NCBI GenBank assembly: GCA_900545955.1 | Contig: URAU01000008.1 | Location: forward strand, 1 to 64,000 | Reading direction: 5' to 3' | Origin: an uncultured Porphyromonadaceae bacterium | Lineage (GTDB): Bacteria; Bacteroidota; Bacteroidia; Bacteroidales; Muribaculaceae | Length of the DNA: 64,000 nucleotides | Shown: one piece after another, positions 16,769-23,405 of the stretch | Numbering within the stretch: position 1 is the stretch's first letter | Layout of the letters: each line of letters opens with the position of its first letter | Notes under the pieces: generated by a model | Database searches by the model: none | Told to the model about the DNA's origin: nothing | What the model saw: the letters and a program-made list of their open reading frames with translations, nothing else | Program-made: the position numbers and the translations under genes

Positions 16769-16954
16769 TAAGTAACTGTTCAAAATTATTTTATACTTTC
16801 CTGATCTAATTATTTCAACATTTCCGCGGTAAAATTTTCGCATCTTTTCCTCTCTTCATCAGTCGTGTAGACATCTACACTCCTTCTTCATCGAGAAAAA
16901 TTTCCTGAAAATTTTCCTCCCGGAAATATTAAAATAATTTCGACCGGTTACTTA
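16769..16954 (-). repeat. 186-bp inverted-repeat-bounded element, copy A
   Basis: Reverse complement of the element at 61308-61493, with 182 of 186 bases identical by hand alignment and no gaps. Its ends are TAAGTAACTGTTCAAAATTATTTTA and the imperfect inverse (22 of 25). An inner dyad (GAAAATTTT...AAAATTTTC type arms) flanks a central 16-bp palindrome. It starts about 40 bp after the MFS stop and ends 3 bp before the DUF5107 start codon. Similarity to copy B stops abruptly at both ends, apart from one shared A. It could be a MITE (TA target duplication possible) or a duplicated regulatory leader. Confidence 0.85.
16865..16880. promoter_or_regulatory. operator-like palindrome at the centre of copy A
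   Basis: GTGTAGA-CA-TCTACAC: two perfect 7-bp half-sites around a 2-bp centre, 74 bp from the gene-distal end of the element, the same position as in copy B. It could be a regulator site or simply the tip of the long hairpin. Confidence 0.5.
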
Positions 16955-16993
16955 AGAATCTGTAGATGGGTTTGTTATGTTTTTTTCGATTTG

Positions 16994-18376
16994 TTATTTC
17001 ACGAGTTCGCGCTCAATCTGCTCGAGGGTCTTCCCCTTGGTTTCGGGAAGACGTTCCACGAAGTAGAACAGGCATACGGCGCAGATGGCGGCGTAGATCC
17101 AGAAGGTGCCGTAGCTGCCGAGACCGGCATTGAGAAGCGGGAAGGAATAGGTGAGACTGAAGCATCCGGCCCAGAGGGCGAAGGTGCAGACGGCCATTGC
17201 GATGCCGCGCACACGGTTGGGGAATATTTCGGCGAGGAGCACCCAGGTGACGGGTCCGAGCGTCATGGCGTAGCAGGCGATGGCGGCCACCACGAGGACC
17301 ACCATGAAGAAGCCGGTGACGTGGAAGTAGTAGCACGTGCCGAGCACGGCATAGATGGCGGCGAGACCGCCCGCTCCGGCGAGCATCAGGGCGCGCCGCC
17401 CGATGCGGTCGACCGTATAGATAGCCACGAAGGTGAATACTACGTTGGTGATGCCCGTGAGAACGATGTTGAAGAGCATGTCGCCCAGATCGAAGCCGGC
17501 GTTGGCGAATATCTCCTGCGCGTAGTTGAAGATTACGTTGGTGCCGCACCACTGCTGGAACACGGCGGCGATTACGCCCAGCAGAAGCACAGGGCGCATC
17601 CCGCGGCTGAAAAGCGTCTTCAGGCCGCCCGACTCGCCGGCGGGAGCGGCAGTAGCCTCGATGGTGGCGAGCTCGGTGGCGGCATATGCGGCGCCGCCTA
17701 CATTCTTCAGTACGGCGTGAGCTTCGCCGTGGCGACCCTTCATGGCCAGCCAGCGCGGACTCTCGGGGATGAAGAATACCATTATCATGAATGCCGCGGC
17801 AGGTATGACCTCGCCCCAGAACATCCAGCGCCATCCCATGGCGACATTCCACGAATCGGCGGGAGGTGCTGTCAGACCGGCGGGGATGGGGTCGGCAATC
17901 AGAAGATTGGCTATCTGCGCGGCGAGAATGCCGAGCACTATCGTAAGCTGGTTGAGCGACACGAGACGTCCGCGTATGGCCGAGGGCGACACTTCGGCGA
18001 TATACATCGGCGAGAGTCCGGAAGCGATGCCGATGGCCACGCCTCCGATGAGGCGCGCTACAAGAAATGGCGTGAAGGTGTCGACGGCACCTGTGGCGTA
18101 GGCCGACACAAGAAACAGTATCGCGGCCATAATGAGCATCGGCTTGCGGCCGGCGCGGTCGGCGAGCCATCCGGCCGTCATGGCGCCTACAAGGCATCCG
18201 GCTATGGCGATACTCATGGCCAACCCCTGGAGCGAGGGGGAGGTCTCGATGCCGAAAAACACTTCGTAGAAGGGTTTGGCCCCACCGATTACCACCCAGT
18301 CGTAGCCGAACAGGAGGCCGCCCATGGCCGAGACGGAGCAGATGAAATAGACAAATTTACTGTTGAGATTTTTCAT
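16994..18376 (-). CDS. sugar-porter family MFS transporter (XylE/GalP-like)
   Basis: 460 residues and about 12 membrane helices. Family signatures are GGLLFGYDWVVIGGA in helix 1, a RLIGGVAIGIASGLSPMYIAE segment with the PxYIAE motif, RGRLVSLNQL, PESPRWLAMKGR at the end of helix 6, DRIGRRALM, and ETKGKTLEQIE at the C-terminus. These place it in the proton-coupled sugar symporters of the inner membrane, with xylose, galactose, arabinose or similar as substrate; specificity cannot be read from the motifs. It is the first gene of a leftward string MFS - 186-bp element - DUF5107 - GH2, and diverges from an AraC-type regulator. Confidence 0.9.
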   Translation of the reverse strand: MKNLNSKFVYFICSVSAMGGLLFGYDWVVIGGAKPFYEVFFGIETSPSLQGLAMSIAIAGCLVGAMTAGWLADRAGRKPMLIMAAILFLVSAYATGAVDTFTPFLVARLIGGVAIGIASGLSPMYIAEVSPSAIRGRLVSLNQLTIVLGILAAQIANLLIADPIPAGLTAPPADSWNVAMGWRWMFWGEVIPAAAFMIMVFFIPESPRWLAMKGRHGEAHAVLKNVGGAAYAATELATIEATAAPAGESGGLKTLFSRGMRPVLLLGVIAAVFQQWCGTNVIFNYAQEIFANAGFDLGDMLFNIVLTGITNVVFTFVAIYTVDRIGRRALMLAGAGGLAAIYAVLGTCYYFHVTGFFMVVLVVAAIACYAMTLGPVTWVLLAEIFPNRVRGIAMAVCTFALWAGCFSLTYSFPLLNAGLGSYGTFWIYAAICAVCLFYFVERLPETKGKTLEQIERELVK

Positions 18377-18418
18377 GGCATGAAATAGGTTAAATACCTG
18401 ATGGTTTTCTTTTCACCG

Positions 18419-18449
18419 CAAAGTTACGGCGCTTTTCCACTAAGGGAAA
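18419..18449 (-). promoter_or_regulatory. promoter of the sugar-porter gene
   Basis: On the minus strand TTTC (18449-18446), 19-bp spacer, TAACTTTG (18426-18419). One mismatch in the distal element. It lies 43 bp before the start codon. Confidence 0.55.
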
Positions 18450-18532
18450 TGTATTATTCGACGAAATAGATGGACGATTTTATTATTTTATCCGTAACTT
18501 AGCACTGTAAACGCCACATCTTTGTTTTGCTC

Positions 18533-19420
18533 ATGAAACTGAAGGACGGATTCGTGGGCGAGCGTACGCTCGTTCTCCCCAAGATTATTATCGATCAGGC
18601 GGTCGACGACCCGCTGCTGGCCGCGCTATACATTACCGATATAGGGTATTACCCGCGTGCGTCGCACCATTTCCGCGAACGGATGGAGCCTATCGGGCAA
18701 TATGTGTTCATCTATTGTGTGGAGGGGCACGGGCGCATGGCGCTTCGTGGACGTACGTATGAAGTAGGCTCGAACAGCTATTTCATCCTACCGCCCGGCG
18801 AACCCCACTCCTATGCCGCTGCCGACTCCGATCCCTGGACAATTTACTGGATTCATTTCAGCGGATCGCTTGCGCCGCTTTATGCCGAGGGTGCGTCTAC
18901 GCCGCGCGAAGTGGATCTCAATGCCGACTCGCGCATCCATACTCGCATCAATCTCTTTGAGGAGATTTTCAATACGCTCTCGGCCGGTTTTTCCATCGAA
19001 AACCTCGGGTTCGCCACGTCGCTGCTCCACCACTATCTGGGGTCGCTGCGGTTTATAAGTCAGTATCGCCGTGCGATTCGTCCGGCTCCGGTTTCGGCAG
19101 TCGACCCGGTCGATGCTGCACTTCATTTCATGACCGAAAATATTGAGCGGACGCTCACACTCGGTTCGGTTGCGAACTACGCCGGAATTTCTCCGTCGTA
19201 TCTTGCGGCGGCTTTCCGCCGGCGCACCGGCCACGCCCCGATGGCATATTTCAATATGCTGAAAGTAACTGAGGCATGCCGCCTGCTGGATGAGACATCG
19301 ATGCGCGTCAACCAGATATGTCATAAAGTGGGCATCTCCGACCCGTATTACCTCTCTCGTCTGTTCACGCGTATAATGGGAATGTCTCCTCAGGCTTACC
19401 GCAACCGCGTGAGGACGTGA
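18533..19420 (+). CDS. AraC family transcriptional regulator
   Basis: 295 residues from ATG 18533. The N-terminal half is a cupin-like ligand-binding domain (EGHGRMALRGRTYEVGSNSYFILPPGEPHSYAA). The C-terminal ~100 residues are a double helix-turn-helix: FMTENIERTLTLGSVANYAGISPSYLAAAFRRRTGHAPMAYFNML then ICHKVGISDPYYLSRLFTRIMGMSPQAYR. It diverges from the sugar-porter/DUF5107/GH2 string and is the obvious candidate activator of it through a site in the 156-bp intergenic region; this is inferred from position only. A weak -7 like sequence (TAACTTAG) lies at 18495-18502. Confidence 0.92.
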   Translation: MKLKDGFVGERTLVLPKIIIDQAVDDPLLAALYITDIGYYPRASHHFRERMEPIGQYVFIYCVEGHGRMALRGRTYEVGSNSYFILPPGEPHSYAAADSDPWTIYWIHFSGSLAPLYAEGASTPREVDLNADSRIHTRINLFEEIFNTLSAGFSIENLGFATSLLHHYLGSLRFISQYRRAIRPAPVSAVDPVDAALHFMTENIERTLTLGSVANYAGISPSYLAAAFRRRTGHAPMAYFNMLKVTEACRLLDETSMRVNQICHKVGISDPYYLSRLFTRIMGMSPQAYRNRVRT

Positions 19421-19690
19421 TTTCTGTTTGTCGGTTTTCAGTCGTACTGCTTCCGGTGACGCCCTCCCGCACCCGAACGAAAAATATATGACTATTTACT
19501 GAACTCCTCACCTTCGCAGATCCGGCACTACGACATCGCCTCTCCGAGGCTTAGATGCTGAGGACCCTCTCTACTCCAGGCTCGGCCTACGGCTTTCACC
19601 TGGGGTTGCAGACAATCTCGGCCCTCCGGGCCTCAGAGTATAAAATTGATTAGTGGGGATGGGAAAATGTAGATAGTCATTAAAAAATAT
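19421..19690. other. unexplained intergenic sequence before tRNA-Lys
   Basis: No gene is supported. Between about 19500 and 19640 the sequence is unusually structured, with CCAGG...CCTGG and GGCCCTCCGGGCC segments. It looks like a degenerate repeat, but I cannot assign it to a known family. Confidence 0.3.
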
Positions 19691-19700
19691 TCCAAAACTC

Positions 19701-19731
19701 TTTGTCGTTTCAAAAAAACTCTCTAACTTTG
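19701..19731 (+). promoter_or_regulatory. promoter of tRNA-Lys
   Basis: TTTG at 19701-19704, 19-bp spacer, TAACTTTG at 19724-19731: an exact match to the Bacteroidetes consensus, about 55 bp before the mature tRNA 5' end. Confidence 0.75.
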
Positions 19732-19786
19732 CATCGCAAAAGCGAAAAGGCGTCGCAAAGACAGAATTCGCTGAAGCGTCAACGAT

Positions 19787-19859
19787 GACTCCGTAGCTCA
19801 GTTGGTAGAGCAACTGACTCTTAATCAGTGGGTCGAGAGTTCGAGCCTCTCCGGGGTCA
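19787..19859 (+). tRNA. tRNA-Lys(CTT)
   Basis: A 73-nt cloverleaf. The acceptor stem GACTCCG pairs with CGGGGTC, the D arm holds AGCTCAGTTGGTAGAGC, the anticodon stem ACTGA/TCAGT encloses loop CTCTTAA with anticodon CTT, and the T arm holds GTTCGAGCC. The discriminator base is A and CCA is not encoded. The coding neighbourhood changes to lower GC just downstream. Confidence 0.95.
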
Positions 19860-19870
19860 CAACATTTGGA

Positions 19871-19905
19871 ACTCAACTACTTGCAAATCGAGTGGTTGAG
19901 TTTTT
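19871..19905 (+). terminator. intrinsic terminator of tRNA-Lys
   Basis: ACTCAACTACT at 19871-19881 pairs (10 of 11) with AGTGGTTGAGT at 19891-19901, followed by a T-run. It lies 12 bp after the tRNA. Confidence 0.8.
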
Positions 19906-19911
19906 CGTTAT

Positions 19912-20329
19912 AGGTATTTTGTCCACATATTGGCCACCGGGCTGAAATCACATAGAGACTTCAAGATTAAGCGGACGGTGAGAGAGACCTTATATCGGCG
20001 ACAATTTTTTACCCATAGAATCATAATATAACCGTCATATAAAGGCGAGGCCTCCACGGATTGCGGAAGCCTCGCCTTGCCAGTTCGGGGAGATTGTTGA
20101 GATCAGTCTCATAAGAGACGCCGGGAAAGATGCATTGCTCTCTGATCCACGGTGGTGCGAGGGAGAAAAAATATTTTATTTGATGTTTCCACCATCTTTT
20201 AATGCCGGGCCAAGCCAACATATTACGCAAATCAGTGCTATTATCCACATAACAATTAGGTTATTTTGTCAAGTCTTGTGTTTCTGGCGTCTGGTTCACC
20301 TTTATCGTCCGGGAAACTTGGCCGGGTGA
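19912..20329. other. AT-richer intergenic patch with one strong hairpin
   Basis: No gene is supported. AAGGCGAGGCCTCC at 20042-20055 pairs (13 of 14) with GGAAGCCTCGCCTT at 20065-20078 and may terminate the leftward hypothetical gene. Composition is lower in GC than the flanking genes. No integrase gene and no copy of the tRNA 3' end were found nearby. Confidence 0.4.
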
Positions 20330-20872
20330 TTACTCTACTGTAATATCCTGCATTACAGATGCATTAAATGTCGTCCCTTCTTCAATCTTAGGCATACTGC
20401 CTTTCATGCAACCACTTATAAGACCAAGAGGGAATAATAATACTGATAGCACGATAACGCCACCTAATTTACTCCCTCCGTTTTTGCAACTGCTTAAGCG
20501 AAGTGAAACACGTTTGTTGTCGATTGTTTTAGTAGCGGCATGAGTAAGGCATATTTTGCCAGCTTTGCCCCATGAACCATTGGGGTCAGCGGAGAACTCT
20601 ATGCAAGCGGGCGTTCCAGCCTTAATTAGTACTCTTGTTCCATCTGCGGAATATACATCTGTATCAACAATAGAGTTGATAGAGCCTGTATCTGCCGTGT
20701 TATCCGCTTTGAAATTTTCGTTGACACGGAGAATCAATTGGGTGCCGTTCTCCAAGACGTTGCTTCTGTTGCCTGGTGTTTGTGCTATTGCCTCAAAGGG
20801 AGCGCAGAACATGAGTAGCACAATAAGCATACACGAAACAATGCTTTTCCATAGCTCAATTTCTTTTTTCAT
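20330..20872 (-). CDS. hypothetical exported protein with a VirB10-like barrel pattern
   Basis: 180 residues with a hydrophobic N-terminal segment at about 10-30 (SCMLIVLLMFCAPFEAIAQ) that looks like a signal peptide. A beta-rich body follows with the pattern GTQLILRVNEN, VDTDVYSADGTRVLIKAGTPACIEF, GSWGKAGKICLTHAATKTIDNKRVSL. That spacing recalls small VirB10/TrbI-like barrel domains found in many Bacteroidetes proteins. A second hydrophobic stretch near residues 133-150 ends in SGC. I do not recognise a specific family and assign no function. It lies in the lower-GC patch, downstream (minus strand) of the structured RNA. Confidence 0.6.
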   Translation of the reverse strand: MKKEIELWKSIVSCMLIVLLMFCAPFEAIAQTPGNRSNVLENGTQLILRVNENFKADNTADTGSINSIVDTDVYSADGTRVLIKAGTPACIEFSADPNGSWGKAGKICLTHAATKTIDNKRVSLRLSSCKNGGSKLGGVIVLSVLLFPLGLISGCMKGSMPKIEEGTTFNASVMQDITVE

Positions 20873-20946
20873 CGGTTTGTGATATTATTTGTTTTGTGCA
20901 ATATTGCCATTATGTCTGTTTGACTTAGTTATGCACTATTGCTTAC

Positions 20947-21141
20947 AAAACAAAAGCGCAGACTTTCGTCATACGCAGTCTTGGCTCACCACAAGCCATA
21001 ATAATCCTACGAGAAAGTCCGCGCCGTATGGCACGCACTCACGGATTACTATTTTAGCTCGGTCATGTGTCGAGGTGGTGATTCAGACTGCGATTGAGCT
21101 AATATGTAAGGTCGCAATACTCCACAAGAAATACTGCGCCG
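20947..21141 (-). ncRNA. candidate structured non-coding RNA (about 190 nt)
   Basis: Read on the minus strand, a promoter is followed directly by a sequence whose two ends pair: GCGCAG (21139-21134) with CTGCGC (20961-20956), followed by TTTTGTTTT, a terminator-like end. Inside are nested helices: CGCAGTCT (21092-21085) with AGACTGCG (20981-20974), TCACCAC (21081-21075) with GTGGTGA (20993-20987), a CTCG/CGAG hairpin, and ATAGTAATCC (21052-21043) with GGATTATTAT (21007-20998). No good ORF accounts for this stretch. Paired ends, a long rod shape and a length of about 190 nt resemble the general architecture of 6S RNA. It could equally be the structured leader of the hypothetical gene that follows on the same strand. 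The family is not identified. Confidence 0.55.
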
Positions 21142-21172
21142 CAAATTTACAAAGATTTTCTAACTTGGCAAT
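21142..21172 (-). promoter_or_regulatory. promoter of the structured RNA
   Basis: On the minus strand ATTG (21172-21169), 19-bp spacer, TAAATTTG (21149-21142). One mismatch in the distal element. The predicted start falls at the first base of the paired-end RNA. Confidence 0.6.
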
Positions 21173-21437
21173 GGTGCAATTGTCTTTGTGTTCTATTGAT
21201 AGGCTTTTATTTGGCATTGATCTCGACATTTATATACTCTCTTGTGCAACGAGAATTGTCGGTGCAGTGGAAAACCGGAATGATGGGCGTCGGATGGGCC
21301 GGGGTTTTTCGAAGAACACGATTGGTTAAAAGGGAAAGGTATGAGCGGAAATAATGTACCACTTCTCAGGTGGTATATTTGTGTGCGAGTGGTATGTTCA
21401 GACTTCCTATTCATATGATGGTTTAAAAATATTATGT

Positions 21438-21463
21438 AAAAGGTTGTATCGATACAACCTTTT
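21438..21463. promoter_or_regulatory. perfect 26-bp palindrome before the Fic gene
   Basis: AAAAGGTTGTATC followed by its exact inverse GATACAACCTTTT. It lies 16 bp upstream of the fic -7 element (TAACTTTG, 21480-21487), covering the -33 region. It is an operator candidate; because a T-run follows, a terminator is the alternative. Confidence 0.6.
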
Positions 21464-21510
21464 TTCTGAGATTTATTATTAACTTTGCACGGGTATAACG
21501 CAAATTTTGT

Positions 21511-22578
21511 ATGAAGTATCTCAATATCAAAAAGGCGCTTGCCGCTTGGCAGAACATACAGCCGCTCTCTGAGAAAGACAGGGAGAGGCTTAGTCGTCGT
21601 TTTACTGTGGATTTCAATTACAACAGCAATCATATCGAGGGCAACACGCTGACTTATGGGCAGACAGAAATTCTGTTACTGTTCGGCAAGGTAATCGGCG
21701 AGGCCGATGTGCGCGACGTTGCGGAGATGACGGCAAGTAATGTCGGTCTGCGGATTATGACAGAGCAAGCCGCCGTTAAGGATATACCGTTGACGCAGAA
21801 TTTTATACGGACTTTGCATAAGACCCTCTTACGCGATGATTACATAGTCTATCGTAATTTGCCGGGTGGCGTACAGACAAGCTATATAATCCACGCAGGG
21901 CAATATAAAACAAGGCCCAATAGCGTAATCACAAGATACGGTGACCGATTTGAGTATGCCTCGCCGGAGGAAACTCCCGGACTTATGGCTGACTTGGTGG
22001 ACTGGTACAATACCGCTGAACAGGAAGGCAAATTATCTCCGGTTGAGTTAGCCGCGTTGTTCCACTACCGCTATATCCGCATACATCCTTTTGAAGACGG
22101 CAACGGACGTATTGCCCGACTGATGGTGAACTATATTCTCACTCGCCACAATTATCCGATGATTGTAGTCCGCAGCCGCAGGAAAAGCGAATATCTCGAA
22201 GCACTCCGTCAGGCAGATCTCGAAGTAGGTCCTGTGCCGACCGACGGAGCTCACGCGGACATCAAGGATATACGCCCATTTCTAAAGTATTTCAACAATC
22301 TGGTAGCGACAGAGGTATATAATGATGTATTGTTTGTCAGCGAGAAAAATGAAAATGTATGGTGGTATGACGGAGAACGGATTGCTTTCCGTACATCCAA
22401 TTATACTAAAATTCTGAACGCTATGCGTACCCAACCGACGCTGACACTCGCAGACATGAAAGAAGAAACCGGCATCAGCATTACAGCCATCCAAAAACTG
22501 CTTGACCAGCTTATTTCAAAAAAGTATGTGGAACGCGGCGAGAAAGAAGGAAGCTGGAGAGTGTTCCTGACGCAATAA
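21511..22578 (+). CDS. Fic domain protein with N-terminal inhibitory helix and C-terminal winged helix
   Basis: 355 residues. The Fic core motif HPFEDGNGRIAR starts at His192 and has every catalytic residue, so AMP transfer (or another nucleotide-type transfer) to a target hydroxyl is expected. Residues 39-44 (SNHIEG) fit the inhibitory (S/T)xxxE(G/N) motif placed before the Fic core, as in class II self-inhibited Fic proteins. After the core, residues ~275-355 look like a winged-helix DNA-binding domain (LTLADMKEETGISITAIQKLLDQLISKKYVER). This layout is common in Bacteroidetes as a solitary chromosomal or island gene. The target is unknown. It has its own promoter with an overlapping palindrome that the winged helix might bind, which is inference. 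Confidence 0.9.
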   Translation: MKYLNIKKALAAWQNIQPLSEKDRERLSRRFTVDFNYNSNHIEGNTLTYGQTEILLLFGKVIGEADVRDVAEMTASNVGLRIMTEQAAVKDIPLTQNFIRTLHKTLLRDDYIVYRNLPGGVQTSYIIHAGQYKTRPNSVITRYGDRFEYASPEETPGLMADLVDWYNTAEQEGKLSPVELAALFHYRYIRIHPFEDGNGRIARLMVNYILTRHNYPMIVVRSRRKSEYLEALRQADLEVGPVPTDGAHADIKDIRPFLKYFNNLVATEVYNDVLFVSEKNENVWWYDGERIAFRTSNYTKILNAMRTQPTLTLADMKEETGISITAIQKLLDQLISKKYVERGEKEGSWRVFLTQ

Positions 22579-22637
22579 TAGACCACTTTATGGGAGGGAT
22601 TTTCAATCAAAGGGGACAATAGACCATCCGGACCATT

Positions 22638-23267
22638 TCAGCGGATGAAGTTTGTGGGCTGCCAGGGGAATTCGCGGTCGGGAGCGGAGGTAGTCGCTAC
22701 GCCGTGGAATTTCTTGAGTATCCAGGCCATGTTGCGGGCCATGGTGCGCATTGTCTGCATGCCTTCCAGATCGCGGCTTACTTCGCCTTTTTCGCGGCCG
22801 TAGGCTATGTTCCAGTATTGCGAGGTTACGATGGGCATGTTGCACATCTCGAACATAGAGTTCATAGTCTGCAATGCCGATGTGGCGCCTCCACGGCGGC
22901 AGATGCAGACGTTTGCCACGGGTTTGTAGTGGAACGCCGTGCCGTTGCTGTAGAGCATGCGCTGGATAAGGCAGAGGACGGAGCCATTGGGTTGCCCGTA
23001 GTATACGGGCGTTCCGAATATGAAGCCGTCGGCTTCGGAGGCGATGGCCGAGATGCGGTTGGCGATGTCGTCGGAGAATACGCAGCGTTGCTCTTCTGGA
23101 TGGTTCTTACACCACTGGCATGCGATGCAGCCGCGTATGGGCTTCGTGCCGATTTCTATAGTTTCGGTAGCTATCCCTTCCTGCTCCAGAATTCGGGCCG
23201 CTTCCGTGAGTGCAGTGAATGTGTTGCCGCCTATACGCGGGCTTGCGCTTACCAATAATACTTTCAT
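22638..23267 (-). CDS. flavodoxin-fold NAD(P)H-dependent reductase / iron-sulfur flavoprotein-like
   Basis: 209 residues. The N-terminus MKVLLVSASPRIGGNT is the FMN phosphate-binding loop of the NADPH-dependent FMN reductase family. A compact cysteine cluster follows (GCIACQWCKNHPEEQRC, residues ~50-66), as in iron-sulfur flavoproteins and related oxidoreductases. FGTPVYYGQPNGSVLCLIQR forms the second flavin contact region. A redox role is clear, the substrate is not. It is the last gene of a leftward pair with the MFS gene, separated by a hairpin and a possible promoter of its own, next to the porin/PLBD cluster. Confidence 0.82.
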   Translation of the reverse strand: MKVLLVSASPRIGGNTFTALTEAARILEQEGIATETIEIGTKPIRGCIACQWCKNHPEEQRCVFSDDIANRISAIASEADGFIFGTPVYYGQPNGSVLCLIQRMLYSNGTAFHYKPVANVCICRRGGATSALQTMNSMFEMCNMPIVTSQYWNIAYGREKGEVSRDLEGMQTMRTMARNMAWILKKFHGVATTSAPDREFPWQPTNFIR

Positions 23268-23284
23268 GGTTTGAATTCAGGGGA

Positions 23285-23328
23285 CAGGCTGCCGGCCGAT
23301 ACCGTTATATGAGGAGGCCGACAGCCTG
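23285..23328 (-). terminator. hairpin between the MFS and reductase genes
   Basis: CAGGCTGCCGGCC at 23285-23297 pairs with GGCCGACAGCCTG at 23316-23328 (12 of 13). A second small hairpin (GGGCTTTTGAAGCCC) lies at about 23375-23390, just after the MFS stop. A -7 like TATTTTTG on the minus strand (23353-23346) lies between them, so the reductase may have its own start site. Confidence 0.5.
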
Positions 23329-23405
23329 AAAGATTGTTCGATTCTGCAAAAATACGGAAAATTTGGAAATAAGAGGGCTTTTGAAGCCCCGCTTGGCGGG
23401 TGGGC

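Noticed and set aside
16766..16843. Upstream in-frame extension of the DUF5107 gene
   Set aside because: It lies inside the 186-bp non-coding element, whose other copy precedes an unrelated gene; the downstream ATG fits the family.
16769..16954. Invertible promoter (phase switch)
   Set aside because: The terminal inverted repeats allow it, but both copies have the same orientation relative to their gene and no recombinase gene is nearby; long-read evidence would be needed.
20889..21329. 146-codon plus-strand frame between the hypothetical gene and fic
   Set aside because: It runs antisense through the highly structured RNA candidate, has no family resemblance, and its codon use is unlike the neighbours.
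21150..21355. Short plus-strand frame ending ...KRERYERK with a hydrophobic start, resembling the end of a membrane protein
   Set aside because: No start codon in a plausible place and no recognisable family; it may be a gene remnant, but the evidence is too thin.
19787..22600. Complete integrative element with tRNA-Lys attachment site
   Set aside because: No integrase, no relaxase and no second copy of the tRNA 3' end was found.
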